DNA from: Streptomyces sp. C10-9-1
GTDB lineage: Bacteria > Actinomycetota > Actinomycetes > Streptomycetales > Streptomycetaceae
NCBI RefSeq assembly: GCF_024497955.1
Contig: NZ_JANHKP010000008.1
Coordinates: forward strand, 235,087 to 299,086
Direction of reading: 5' to 3'
DNA: 64,000 nt
The position numbers and the translations under genes are program-made. The notes below the pieces were generated by a model that worked only from the letters and a program-made list of their open reading frames with translations, was not told where the DNA came from and did no database searches. The stretch's first letter is position 1. Each line of letters starts with the position of its first letter. Shown in pieces: positions 1 through 8,011 of this stretch.

Positions 1-176
1 TCGCGAAGATCTCCCGGCACCTCACCCCCGAGGTGCGCAGCGTGCTCGACGTGCCCGGGGCGCTGGCCTCCCGCAACGGCCGCGGCGGCACGGCCCCCTC
101 GGCCGTGGCCGTGCAGCTGAACGAGCTCAAGGCCGATCTGGTGATACAGCACGCCTGGGCCTCGGCCAAGCAGTGA
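1..176 (+). CDS. argH: Argininosuccinate lyase, C-terminal fragment (5' end outside window)
   Basis: The window opens inside this gene. Fifty-seven codons remain, read from base 3 and ending in TGA at 174-176. The stretch LTPEVRSVL followed by ALASRNGRGGTAP is the pattern at the extreme C-terminus of actinobacterial argininosuccinate lyase. That enzyme is a cytosolic homotetramer that splits argininosuccinate into arginine and fumarate, the last step of arginine synthesis. The catalytic signature lies upstream and cannot be seen. A strong hairpin follows the stop codon, so this is the end of a transcription unit. The call rests on one short conserved tail. Confidence 0.8.
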   Translation, partial: AKISRHLTPEVRSVLDVPGALASRNGRGGTAPSAVAVQLNELKADLVIQHAWASAKQ

Positions 177-190
177 CCCGCCGCACCCCG

Positions 191-219
191 ACCGCCCCCG
201 CCCTGACGGCGGGGGCGGT
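191..219 (+). terminator. Rho-independent-type terminator after argH
   Basis: A perfect 12-bp GC-rich stem (191-202 with 208-219) around a 5-nt loop, followed by a short T run. It lies 15 nt after the argH stop. Confidence 0.7.
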
Positions 220-309
220 TTCCGTGTGCCCGGGGCCGGTTTCGCGCCGCGTGCGACGTCCGCGCCGGGTGGCGCGGCCGGAGCCCCGCAAGGGACTCTC
301 CTATATTGA

Positions 310-329
310 ATGAGACATCTGTGTCTCAT
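310..329 (+). promoter_or_regulatory. Palindromic operator for the TetR regulator
   Basis: ATGAGACA-TCTG-TGTCTCAT is a perfect palindrome of 8-bp arms with a 4-bp centre. It ends 6 bp before the predicted -10 box of the tetR-efflux operon, so a bound dimer would cover the -35/spacer region. The position and symmetry are typical of autorepressing TetR proteins; binding is inferred. Confidence 0.65.
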
Positions 330-335
330 GTGGGG

Positions 336-341
336 TACGCT
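336..341 (+). promoter_or_regulatory. -10 box (TACGCT) of a probable leaderless tetR transcript
   Basis: TACGCT ends 6 nt before ATG 348, so transcription should begin at or next to the start codon. There is no Shine-Dalgarno sequence ahead of that ATG. The same spacing recurs at other genes in the window. Confidence 0.5.
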
Positions 342-347
342 TGTTTC

Positions 348-899
348 ATGGCCATGGATCGAGAACAGGTGCTGCGCGATGCCGCCGCCCTGCTGTCCCG
401 GAAGTCGACCGCCACGATGGACGAGGTCGCCCGGGCGGCGGGCGTCGGCCGGGCCACCCTGCACCGCCACTTCGCCGGCCGGGACGCGCTGGTGCGGGCC
501 CTGGAGGAGCTGGGCATCCAGGAGCTGGAGGCCGCGCTCGCCCGCGCCCGCCTCGACGAGGGCGGCGGCGCCGACGCGCTGCGCCGGCTCGTCGCCGAGG
601 CCCAGCCCTCCGCCGACCTGCTGGCGTTCCTCTACACGGAGAACCAGCTCTTCGAGGGGGACCAGGTCAACGCGGGCTGGGCGCGGCTCGACGCCCGCAT
701 CTCGGCCTTCTTCCGGCAGGGGCAGGAGCGCGGCGAGTTCCGCATCGACCTCAGCCCCGCATGGCTCACCGAGGCCCTCTACGCGCTCATCGGGGCGTGC
801 GCCTGGGCCGTCATGGACGGCCGGGTGGCCAAGAACGACTTTTCCCTCATGACCGCCGAGCTGATCCTCGGCGGCGTCCGACGGAGTGTGGAGACATGA
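348..899 (+). CDS. TetR/AcrR family transcriptional regulator
   Basis: A 183-aa protein with an N-terminal TetR helix-turn-helix (about residues 24-43, pattern TMDEVARAAGVGRATLHRHF) and a helical ligand-binding domain. It is expected to act as a dimeric repressor released by a small molecule. ATG 348 was chosen because it gives the usual short N-terminus and sits just after a TACGCT -10 box; an in-frame TTG at 306 would place the operator inside the gene. The stop overlaps the efflux-pump start (ATGA), so regulator and pump are coupled. The palindrome at 310-329 is its likely operator. The inducer cannot be read from sequence. Confidence 0.88.
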   Translation: MAMDREQVLRDAAALLSRKSTATMDEVARAAGVGRATLHRHFAGRDALVRALEELGIQELEAALARARLDEGGGADALRRLVAEAQPSADLLAFLYTENQLFEGDQVNAGWARLDARISAFFRQGQERGEFRIDLSPAWLTEALYALIGACAWAVMDGRVAKNDFSLMTAELILGGVRRSVET

Positions 900-2440
900 G
901 CAGCACCATCCGGCCCGCGACCGGGGCGGACGAGACCCTGTACCGGCCCGGCCGCTGGCTGGCGCTCTCGGTCCTCGTCCTGGCCGTCCTGCTGGTGGCG
1001 GTCGACGCCACCGTCCTCGGCCTCGCCACGCCGTTCCTCAGCGAGGACCTGGAGCCGACCGGCAACCAGCTGCTGTGGATCGGCGACGTGTACTCCTTCG
1101 TGATCGCCGGGCTGCTGGTGTCCATGGGCAGCCTCGGCGACCGCATCGGCCGCAAGAAGCTGCTGCTCACCGGCGCCGTGGCCTTCGGTGCGGTGTCCGT
1201 GCTGAACGCCTACGCGAGCACACCCGAGACGATGATCGTGGCCCGTGCGCTGCTCGGGGTCGCCGGTGCCACCCTGATGCCCTCCACGCTCGCCCTGATC
1301 CGGAACATCTTCCACGACCCGCGGGAGCGCAGCATCGCCATCGGCATCTGGGGTGCCATGGCCTCGGCGGGCGCCGCTGTCGGCCCCGTCGTCGGCGGCT
1401 TCCTGCTGGAGCACTTCTGGTGGGGATCGGTGTTCCTGATCAACCTGCCGGTGATGGCGGTGCTCGTGGTCGTCGGCGTGAGGCTGCTGCCCGAGTCGAA
1501 GAACCCCGCCCCCGGTCCCTGGGACCTGCCGAGCGTCGGCCTGTCCCTGGTCGGCATGGTCGCCGTCGTGTACGCGATCAAGGAAGCGGCGAGCCACGGC
1601 CCCGGCGCGGTGGCCGGTGCCGCCGCCGTGGTCGGTGTGCTGGCCCTGTACGGCTTCGTGAGGCGTCAGCTGACGCTCACCTCCCCGCTGCTGGACATGA
1701 GGCTGTTCCGCCACCGCGGCTTCTCGGGCGCGGTCCTCGCCGACCTGCTGACCATCCTCGGCCTGTCCGGACTGGTCTTCTTCCTCTCCCAGTTCCTCCA
1801 GCTCGTCCAGGAGCGGCGCCCGTTGGAGGCGGGGCTGGCCGAACTGCCCGCCGCGCTCGGCGCCGTGGTCACCGGCCTGGTGGCGGGGACCGTGGCCCGC
1901 AGGTTCTCCGTGCGCTCCGTCGTCGCGGGCGGCCTGGCCGCGGTCGGCCTCGCACTGGCCGTCCTGACCGTCGTCGACCGTTCGACGGGCTACCCGCTGC
2001 TCGGCGCGGCGCTGCTGGTCGTCGGTGCCGGGGCGGGGTTCTCGTTCACCGTCACCGCCGACGTGATCCTCTCCAGCGTCCCCAAGGAGCAGGCCGGTTC
2101 CGCCTCCGCGGTCTCCGAGACGGCCTACGAACTGGGCGCGGCGCTCGGTATCGCCCTGCTGGGCTCGGTGGTCACCGGTGTCTACCGCGGCTTCCCGATA
2201 CCCGAGGGCGTCCCCGGCCAGGCGGCCCGGGCCGCCCACGAATCGCTCGGCGGCGCCGTGGAGGTGGCCGGCAGCCTGCCCGGGGACCAGGCGGGCGCCC
2301 TGGTGGCCGCGGCCCAGGACTCCTTCACCGAGGGACTGCGCCTCGCCGCGGGGGTGGGGGCCGCCGTGCTCCTGGCCACCGCGGTCGCCGCCTGGTTCCT
2401 GCTGCGCGGCCAGCGGCTGGAGGAGCGCGCCGGGCACTGA
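896..2440 (+). CDS. MFS drug:H+ antiporter, DHA2 family (QacA/SmvA-like, 14 TM)
   Basis: A 514-aa polytopic membrane protein. Motif A between TM2 and TM3 is clear (GSLGDRIGRKK, about residues 79-89) and an acidic VDATV motif lies in TM1 (D37), both typical of QacA/SmvA-type multidrug exporters that use the proton gradient. Hydrophobic segments are consistent with 14 helices. The start overlaps the tetR stop by 4 nt, the usual arrangement of a repressor with the pump it controls. Substrates are likely lipophilic cations or antibiotics by family, but nothing here specifies them. A very long palindrome ends the operon. Confidence 0.9.
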   Translation: MSSTIRPATGADETLYRPGRWLALSVLVLAVLLVAVDATVLGLATPFLSEDLEPTGNQLLWIGDVYSFVIAGLLVSMGSLGDRIGRKKLLLTGAVAFGAVSVLNAYASTPETMIVARALLGVAGATLMPSTLALIRNIFHDPRERSIAIGIWGAMASAGAAVGPVVGGFLLEHFWWGSVFLINLPVMAVLVVVGVRLLPESKNPAPGPWDLPSVGLSLVGMVAVVYAIKEAASHGPGAVAGAAAVVGVLALYGFVRRQLTLTSPLLDMRLFRHRGFSGAVLADLLTILGLSGLVFFLSQFLQLVQERRPLEAGLAELPAALGAVVTGLVAGTVARRFSVRSVVAGGLAAVGLALAVLTVVDRSTGYPLLGAALLVVGAGAGFSFTVTADVILSSVPKEQAGSASAVSETAYELGAALGIALLGSVVTGVYRGFPIPEGVPGQAARAAHESLGGAVEVAGSLPGDQAGALVAAAQDSFTEGLRLAAGVGAAVLLATAVAAWFLLRGQRLEERAGH

Positions 2441-2460
2441 GCCGCGGCCCCGGGCACGGG

Positions 2461-2522
2461 GCGGTAAACGACGGCGCCAGGCCGGGGCGGATCCGCCCCG
2501 GCCTGGCGCCGTCGTCTACCGC
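2461..2522. terminator. Bidirectional terminator: 24-bp-arm loopless palindrome
   Basis: Bases 2468-2491 are the exact reverse complement of 2492-2515, with no spacer. After one mismatch, GCGGTA (2461-2466) pairs with TACCGC (2517-2522). It sits between the convergent efflux gene and the acyltransferase gene and can serve both strands. Confidence 0.75.
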
Positions 2523-2555
2523 GGCCCGTCCCGCGGATCCGCCGGACGGGCGGCC

Positions 2556-3227
2556 TCAGGCCGCCTTCGCCTTGGTGGCGTACATGTCGACGTACTCCTG
2601 GCCGGACAGCCGCATCACCTCGGTCATCACCGAGTCGGTGACGGCCCGCAGCACGTACCGGTCGCGGTCCATGCCCTCGTAGCGGGAGAACTCCATCGGC
2701 TCGCCGAAGCGCACGGTCACCCGGCCGGGCCGCGGCAGGCCCGCGCCCCCCGGCTGGAGCTTGTCCGTGCCGATCATCGCGAAGGGGACCACCGGCGCGC
2801 CCGTCATCAGCGTCAGGCGCGCGATGCCGGTGCGCCCCCGGTACAGCCGCCCGTCGGGGGAGCGGGTGCCCTCGGGGTAGATGCCGAAGACCCTGCCCTC
2901 CTCCAGGATCCGGCGGCCCGTCATCAGCGCCGCCACGCCCCCGTTCGCACCGTCGCGGTCGACCGGGATCATGCCGACACCGGTGAAGAACCACGCCATG
3001 GCCCGGCCCTTGAGGCCCTTGCCGGTGACGTACTCGTCCTTGCCGATGAAGAACACCGGCCGGTCGGTCACCAGCGGCAGCACCATCGAGTCGATGAAGG
3101 TCAGGTGGTTCCCGGCGAGGATCACCGGTCCGCTCCCGGGGATGTTCTCCGCCCCCTCCACGCGGGGGCGGAACATCAGGCGCAGGAACGGCCCGAGCAC
3201 GGCCTTGATGAGGGTCAAGCGGGACAA
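2556..3227 (-). CDS. PlsC-family lysophospholipid (1-acylglycerol-3-phosphate) acyltransferase
   Basis: A 223-aa membrane-associated acyltransferase, probably converting lysophosphatidate to phosphatidate. It shows the HX4D catalytic motif (H41, D46 in NHLTFID) and the acceptor-binding motif YPEGTRS (E119), plus the GTDKLQP block near the C-terminus. TTG 3227 was chosen because GGAGGA lies 6 nt upstream. The frame stays open to 3386, but that extension is Pro/Ala-rich, has no ribosome site and is not family-like. It is convergent with the efflux operon and divergent from the GDPD gene, fitting a local cluster of lipid genes. Exact acyl-acceptor specificity is uncertain. Confidence 0.85.
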   Translation of the reverse strand: MSRLTLIKAVLGPFLRLMFRPRVEGAENIPGSGPVILAGNHLTFIDSMVLPLVTDRPVFFIGKDEYVTGKGLKGRAMAWFFTGVGMIPVDRDGANGGVAALMTGRRILEEGRVFGIYPEGTRSPDGRLYRGRTGIARLTLMTGAPVVPFAMIGTDKLQPGGAGLPRPGRVTVRFGEPMEFSRYEGMDRDRYVLRAVTDSVMTEVMRLSGQEYVDMYATKAKAA

Positions 3228-3510
3228 CGGGTCCTCCGAGTCGTGGGACGTGCCGTGGGGTGCGACGTCGACGGGCGCCGGTGCGGTCTCGGCCGGGGGG
3301 TCTGCGGGCGGGTTCGGGAGCTGGGGTCCGTGCAGGTGAGGACCATACTCGCGCCCCGTGCCCCCGCGCACGTCGGGTTCACGCATCCGATACGCACTGT
3401 TGACGCGCGTTCCCGCGCTGTTCGGACGCGGTCTGCCCTGGAGAGGGGGTGCCTGCCTACCATCGGGCGACGTTCGGAACAGTGCGGAAGATCACATGGA
3501 GGAACGTTTC

Positions 3511-4665
3511 ATGACACAGGGTGCGAGCAGCGGTCCGGCACGCCGTGCGGTGATCGGGGCGGCCGTCGCCGCCGGCGCGGCGCTGGGGACCGGCGCCGGG
3601 GCGGGGGCCGCCCGGGCGGCCGGAAGGACGCAGGGGCGCGGCGGCGGGCCGGGGTACCGGGGCCTGCCGGTCCCCACCGTGATCGCACACCGCGGGGCGA
3701 GCGGCTACCGGCCCGAGCACACCCTGGGCTCGTACGGGCTCGCGCTCGACATGGGCGCCCACGTCATCGAGCAGGACCTGGTCCCCACCCGGGACGGCCA
3801 TCTCGTGTGCCGCCACGAGAACGACATCACCGGAACCACCGACGTGGCGGACCACCCCGAGTTCGCCTCCCGGCGGACCACCAAGTCCGTCGACGGCACC
3901 TCCCTGACCGGCTGGTTCACCGAGGACTTCACCCTGGCCGAGCTGAAGACCCTGCGGGCCAAGGAGCGCATCCCGGCCATCCGCCAGGAGAACACCCTCT
4001 ACGACGGCCGCTGGACGGTCCCCACCTTCGAGGAGGTGCTGCGCTGGGCGGAGCGGGAGGGCCGCCGCCGCGGGCACCCGGTGTGGCTCCATGCCGAGAC
4101 CAAGCACCCCAGCTACTTCCGGGCTCTCGGCCTCGGGCTGGAGGAGCGCCTGGCGCGGCTGCTGCGGCGCTACGGCCGCCACCGCGCGAACTCCCCGGTC
4201 TTCCTCCAGTCCTTCGAGCCCAGCAGCATGCAGCGCATGGCCCGCCTCGTGGCCACCCCCCGGGTGGTGCTGCTGTCCGGGCCCGCCTCCCGCCCCTGGG
4301 ACTTCGTGGAGGCGGGCGACCCGCGGACCGTGGCGGACCTGGTGAAGCCGGCCGGGCTGGACTGGATCGCCTCCTTCGCCCAGGGCATCGGCCCCACCCT
4401 CGACCTGGTCGTCCCGAAGGACGCCGCCGGGCGGCTGACCGAGCCCACCACCCTGGTCCGCGACGCCCACGCGCGCGGGCTGCTGCTCCACCCCTACACC
4501 CTGCGCAACGAGAACGCCTTCCTGCCGGCCGACTTCCGGCGGGGTACCGACCCGACCGCCTACGGGGACGCCTTCGGCGCCTACCGCGCCTACTTCGCGA
4601 CCGGGATCGACGGCATCTTCACCGACATGCCGGACACCGGGCTGCTCGCCGCCGAGGAGGTCTGA
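3511..4665 (+). CDS. Secreted glycerophosphodiester phosphodiesterase (GDPD, GlpQ-like)
   Basis: A 384-aa exported enzyme that hydrolyses glycerophosphodiesters to glycerol-3-phosphate and an alcohol. An ARRAVIG twin-arginine-like start and a hydrophobic Ala/Gly stretch up to about residue 37 suggest a Tat signal. The GDPD core follows: H60-R61 with PEHTLGSY, the E87/D89 metal pair in IEQDL, and H102. C-terminal GIFTDMPD is also family-typical. ATG 3511 has GGAGGAA 7-8 nt upstream. A TACCAT -10 box (3458-3463) precedes it. It probably recovers phosphate and glycerol from lipids or teichoic acids. Confidence 0.9.
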   Translation: MTQGASSGPARRAVIGAAVAAGAALGTGAGAGAARAAGRTQGRGGGPGYRGLPVPTVIAHRGASGYRPEHTLGSYGLALDMGAHVIEQDLVPTRDGHLVCRHENDITGTTDVADHPEFASRRTTKSVDGTSLTGWFTEDFTLAELKTLRAKERIPAIRQENTLYDGRWTVPTFEEVLRWAEREGRRRGHPVWLHAETKHPSYFRALGLGLEERLARLLRRYGRHRANSPVFLQSFEPSSMQRMARLVATPRVVLLSGPASRPWDFVEAGDPRTVADLVKPAGLDWIASFAQGIGPTLDLVVPKDAAGRLTEPTTLVRDAHARGLLLHPYTLRNENAFLPADFRRGTDPTAYGDAFGAYRAYFATGIDGIFTDMPDTGLLAAEEV

Positions 4666-4681
4666 CGGTCCGGCGGCTCGG

Positions 4682-4722
4682 GGGCGGCGGGAGGGCCCCG
4701 CGGCTCCCGGGGGCCGCCGCCC
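4682..4722 (+). terminator. Possible terminator after the GDPD gene
   Basis: GGGCGGCGG (4682-4690) pairs with 4714-4722, with an inner CCCCG/CGGGG pairing. It is GC-rich and lacks a U tract, so support is modest. Confidence 0.35.
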
Positions 4723-4866
4723 TCCGCGGCGTCCGCCACCGGCCCCCGCCGGCAGCGGTGCCGGCGAGGACGCCGCGGCCCGCAACCGCAGGGCCGCGGC
4801 ACCGCGTCCTCGGCTGTGCCGGCCGCGCCCGCGAACCGGTGACACGGACAGGACGGGGGTCGTGCC

Positions 4867-5571
4867 ATGGGTGGATCGACCGGTTGGGCGAGACGGGGGG
4901 CGTGGCTGATCGCCCCGCTCGCTCTGGCCTCGACGGCGGTGGGCTGCAAGGGCGGTGACGTCCCGGGAGCGGCTCCTCCCGCGGCGGAGGTCTCCTCGCA
5001 GCCGTCCGGCGCCACCCCCGGTGAGGAGGGCGGCAAGGAGCCCGCCACCCCCGTTCCGGGCTCCCCGGACGACCCCGGCGGGAGCGGGGCGTCCGCCGCG
5101 CTGACCTGCGAGCAGCTCCGCGACGCGGAACTGCAGACCTCCGCCTTCCGCATCCCGGACGCCCCGCCGGGGGCCATCGCGTTCACCGACGGCCGCTGGG
5201 AGGGCGGCGGCGTCGTGGTCGAACTCCAGCCGCAGTGCGCCGTCGGCCAGATGACCGGCGACCCGGCGCACGACGCGGTGGCCGCGGTCAAGGTGACGAC
5301 GGGCGGAACCGGCCGGTTCTACGCCCTGGTCACCTGGCGCAACGACGGCGGGACCCCGGTCCCCGCCGCCGCGGTGTCCCTGGGGGACCGGACGCCCGTG
5401 GAGTCCGTGGCCGTCTCCGCGGCACCCCCCGCGCGGGCCACCGCCGTCTACCTCACCCGCGGTGAGGCGGACCCGGCGGCCGTGGTGACGATCCGGCGGA
5501 CGGCGGTCTACCGGGTCGCCGGCCCCCTCATGGCCGAACTGCACCGCAGCGACACGCCGTACCACCCGTGA
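4867..5571 (+). CDS. Putative secreted lipoprotein, DUF4232-like
   Basis: A 234-aa protein with a short basic start, a hydrophobic segment and a plausible lipobox AVGC (C27). A Pro/Gly/Ser/Glu-rich linker to about residue 78 precedes a compact C-terminal domain starting LTCEQL. The beta-rich pattern with few Cys and a terminal segment on side-chain contacts resembles DUF4232 lipoproteins, but this is a loose likeness. It should sit on the outer face of the membrane. Function is unknown. No ribosome site is obvious ahead of ATG 4867, so the start is less certain than the frame. Confidence 0.6.
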   Translation: MGGSTGWARRGAWLIAPLALASTAVGCKGGDVPGAAPPAAEVSSQPSGATPGEEGGKEPATPVPGSPDDPGGSGASAALTCEQLRDAELQTSAFRIPDAPPGAIAFTDGRWEGGGVVVELQPQCAVGQMTGDPAHDAVAAVKVTTGGTGRFYALVTWRNDGGTPVPAAAVSLGDRTPVESVAVSAAPPARATAVYLTRGEADPAAVVTIRRTAVYRVAGPLMAELHRSDTPYHP

Positions 5572-5661
5572 GGCCCGGCGGGCCGCCGCCGGCGGTTCGC
5601 CGACAGGGGCCGGACGCCCGGGGCCGGGACCGCTTCCGGCGGCCCGGGCCCGGCGCTCCCG

Positions 5662-5694
5662 ACCGCCCCGGGGAGGCCGCCTCCCCGGGGCGGT
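5662..5694 (+). terminator. Strong hairpin terminator after the lipoprotein gene
   Basis: A perfect 15-bp stem (5662-5676 with 5680-5694) and a 3-nt loop. It overlaps the most upstream possible start (GTG 5693) of the next gene, which argues that the real start is further downstream. Confidence 0.7.
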
Positions 5695-5779
5695 GACGCC
5701 CCCCGGGGCCGTTCCCCCGTACGGGTGGACCCGCTGCTTCGGGGAAACCGGCGCGCCAAGGGCGGGCGTCCCGTGCACC

Positions 5780-6346
5780 GTGACCGTCCCCGAGGAAGAC
5801 ATCCCCACCCCGCCCGCCGCGGTGGTGGGCGCGCTGGGCGCCCTCGTCGCGGCCGAGGCGACCGCCGAGGCGCCCGGCGCCGCCGCCGAGGCCGGCGACC
5901 TCGAACAGGCCGTCTGGCTCCGGCTGCTGGAGCGGCTCGACGGGGACGGCGTCCTTCCGCCGGACGCCGCCCGCTGGATCCGCTCGGCGGTGCGCGCCGA
6001 GGCGCGCCGCACCCGCAGGACCGCCGCGCGGGAGCGTCCCCTCCGCGGCGACCCCCCGGCCGCCCCCTTCGCCGAGGCCGCCTCGTCCGCCGGGCCGGAG
6101 CGGGCGGCGCTGCACGCCGAACGGCGCCGCGCAGTGCGCCGCGCCGTGGCCGGGACTCCGGGGCGCTGCCCCCGGCTGCTTTCTGCGATGTTGGCACCGG
6201 AAGACCTCACCTACCGAGAAATCGCAGGGGCGTTGGGTATCTCACAGGGCAGTCTGGGGCCGATGCGTTCCCGTTGCCTGGGATGTCTGCGCAGAATGCT
6301 CGCGGCAGAGGTTGCAGCTCCCGGCCATCGGGGAAGGGAGCGGTAG
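5780..6346 (+). CDS. Short sigma-70-like protein (degenerate region 2, region 4 helix-turn-helix)
   Basis: About 188 aa from GTG 5780. Residues 39-52 (AGDLEQAVWLRLLE) resemble the core-binding helix of sigma region 2, WIRSAVRAEARRTRR looks like the end of region 2, and residues 141-173 (EDLTYREIAGALGIS) form a region 4 helix-turn-helix. This is a compressed ECF-like layout with a long acidic Ala-rich N-terminus. It could recruit RNA polymerase or act as a plain DNA-binding regulator. No anti-sigma gene lies beside it; the next gene, a GNAT, follows closely and may be co-transcribed. The start is uncertain because a terminator hairpin covers the 5' end of the open frame. Confidence 0.6.
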   Translation: MTVPEEDIPTPPAAVVGALGALVAAEATAEAPGAAAEAGDLEQAVWLRLLERLDGDGVLPPDAARWIRSAVRAEARRTRRTAARERPLRGDPPAAPFAEAASSAGPERAALHAERRRAVRRAVAGTPGRCPRLLSAMLAPEDLTYREIAGALGISQGSLGPMRSRCLGCLRRMLAAEVAAPGHRGRER

Positions 6347-6383
6347 ACAACCGGTGTATCAGGTGAGCGGGAGGCATGCGCAC

Positions 6384-6887
6384 ATGGGCATGAGCGTGAC
6401 CATCTCAGCGGCGACGGAGCAGGACGCCGAGCACATCCTCAAGCTCCAGTATCTGTGCTACCAGGCCGAGGCCGAGCTCTACGGCGACTACGGCATCGAG
6501 CCCCTCACCCAGAGCCTCGCCGACCTGCGCGCCGAACTCGCCCGGGGTCACGCCCTGGTCGCCCGTCTCGGGAGCGAGGTGGTCGCCTCCGTGCGCGGCA
6601 CGGTCGAAGGGGACGGCACCGCCCGGATCGCCAAGCTCATCGTGCACCCCCGGATGCAGCACCACGGGCTCGGCGGCCGCCTGCTCGACGCCATCGAACT
6701 GCGCTGCGCCGCCGAGGGCGGCGCCAAGCGCTTCCGCCTCTTCACCGGCCACCGCAGCGAGAGCAACCTCCGCTTGTACCGCAGCCGCGGCTACGCCCCC
6801 GTCGGCACCGAGCAGGTCGGCCCCCGGCTGACCGTGGTCACCCTGGAGAAGGAGTCCGCCCCCGGCGACTACGCCGCCAGCGCCTGA
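6384..6887 (+). CDS. GNAT family N-acetyltransferase
   Basis: A 167-aa single-domain acetyltransferase. The acetyl-CoA-binding motif A is visible as LIVHPRMQHHGLGGRLL, and the C-terminal NLRLYRSRGYAPVG is motif B. The substrate is not predictable. GGGAGG lies 9 nt before ATG 6384; ATG 6390 is an alternative. The gene starts 37 nt after the sigma-like gene, so the two probably share a transcript. A repeated hairpin element follows the stop. Confidence 0.8.
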   Translation: MGMSVTISAATEQDAEHILKLQYLCYQAEAELYGDYGIEPLTQSLADLRAELARGHALVARLGSEVVASVRGTVEGDGTARIAKLIVHPRMQHHGLGGRLLDAIELRCAAEGGAKRFRLFTGHRSESNLRLYRSRGYAPVGTEQVGPRLTVVTLEKESAPGDYAASA

Positions 6888-6899
6888 CCCGGGCCGGCC

Positions 6900-6943
6900 G
6901 GGCGCGGGACGCCCTCCCGCGCCCGGGACGCCCTCCCGCGCCC
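6900..6943 (+). terminator. Terminator containing a 19-bp tandem repeat
   Basis: A 9-bp stem (6900-6908 with 6916-6924) lies within two head-to-tail copies of a 19-bp unit (6906-6924 and 6925-6943). It is between convergent genes. Confidence 0.5.
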
Positions 6944-6974
6944 TTGCTCCGGCGGCCCCGCCGGGGCACGGCCC

Positions 6975-7430
6975 TCAGGCCCCGGTGGAGCGCGAGCGCC
7001 GCAGCCAGACCATGCCGGTCACCGGCAGCAGCACCGGGATGAACAGGTACCCCATCCCGTACGCCGACCACACCGTGGAGTCCGGGAAGGCGGACGGGTC
7101 GGCGAGCGTCCACGTCCCCACCACCAGCACGCCCGCGAGTTCGGCGCCGCAGCACACGAGCGCGGCCCGGCGGGCCGCCTCCCCGCCCCGCACCAGGGTG
7201 TAGGTGATGAAGGCGTACACCACGGCCGCGACCGCGGAGAGGGTGTGGGCCAGCGGGGCGCTGCCGAAGTCGGTGAGGATCTGGTAGACGGAGCGGGAGA
7301 CCGCCCCGACGGACATCACGCCGTACAGCCACACCAGCAGCAGTCCGGGGCCCGCCACCAGCCGGGTGCGCCCGGCTCCCGCGACCGCGGTGTCCTCCGC
7401 GCCCTCCCGCGCCTGCCCGGTCCCTGTCAT
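6975..7430 (-). CDS. Conserved integral membrane protein
   Basis: A 151-aa protein with four likely transmembrane helices, a short hydrophilic N-terminus and a basic C-terminal tail (WLRRSRSTGA). No catalytic motif is recognisable. ATG 7430 has GGGGAGG 6 nt upstream. Its start is 2 nt from the stop of the next gene upstream (7433-7792), so the two small membrane proteins form one minus-strand operon and may act as partners. I do not recognise a function. Confidence 0.75.
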   Translation of the reverse strand: MTGTGQAREGAEDTAVAGAGRTRLVAGPGLLLVWLYGVMSVGAVSRSVYQILTDFGSAPLAHTLSAVAAVVYAFITYTLVRGGEAARRAALVCCGAELAGVLVVGTWTLADPSAFPDSTVWSAYGMGYLFIPVLLPVTGMVWLRRSRSTGA

Positions 7431-7432
7431 CG

Positions 7433-7792
7433 TCAGCCTCCCCAGACGTCGTGGAGCCGGACCTCGAGCACCGCCAGTACCACGGCCCCCGCCGCGACGG
7501 TCGCCGAACCCCAGCGGGTGCGCTCCGCGAGGGAGAGGAAGCCCGCGGCCGGCACCGCCAGCGCCGAGCCGACGAGGTACGCCAGGAAGATCGCCACCCC
7601 CTCGCCGGGCCGCTCGCCGCGGGCCAGCTGCACGATGCCCACCACCAGCTGGACGAGGGCGAGGGCGGAGACCACGGCCATGCCGATGAAGTGCCTGTCC
7701 TTGGTGGGCAGGTCGCGGTAGGCGGCGAGGCCGCACCAGGCGGCGAGGGCGAGCGCGGTGGCGGCCACCGCGATCGTCAGGGCGTCGAGCAT
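7433..7792 (-). CDS. Small integral membrane protein
   Basis: A 119-aa protein, nearly all hydrophobic, with about four helices (first about residues 5-25). It opens the two-gene membrane operon. ATG 7792 lies 7 nt after a TACGCT -10 box with no ribosome site, so the transcript is probably leaderless. No family motif is visible and no function can be assigned. Confidence 0.7.
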   Translation of the reverse strand: MLDALTIAVAATALALAAWCGLAAYRDLPTKDRHFIGMAVVSALALVQLVVGIVQLARGERPGEGVAIFLAYLVGSALAVPAAGFLSLAERTRWGSATVAAGAVVLAVLEVRLHDVWGG

Positions 7793-7799
7793 GGGGCCG

Positions 7800-7805
7800 A
7801 GCGTA
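7800..7805 (-). promoter_or_regulatory. -10 box (TACGCT) of a leaderless membrane-protein transcript
   Basis: On the minus strand TACGCT is followed by 7 nt and then ATG 7792. Confidence 0.5.
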
Positions 7806-8011
7806 TTACGGCCACCCGGCCCGACGGCCGCCGGGCCGGTCCGCCGGTGGCGGCAGCGTCCGTCTCCCGTGGTCCCGGCCACAGCGCCGACGCACCGGTG
7901 TGCTTCCGGGGCCCGGGGCGCCGAGCTGCCCGACGGTGCATCGGTGCAGGTGGAGGGCGGTTCGGCCGGGGAGTCGGCCACCTCGGGCCTGTCCACATAC
8001 CGTAGAGCGGC

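Noticed and set aside
306..347. Upstream TTG start for tetR
   Set aside because: It would put the operator palindrome and -10 box inside the coding region and add an N-terminus unlike the family.
3457..6210. A 917-codon minus-strand frame over the GDPD, lipoprotein and sigma-like genes
   Set aside because: No domain, low-complexity product, and it covers three better-supported genes with ribosome sites or motifs.
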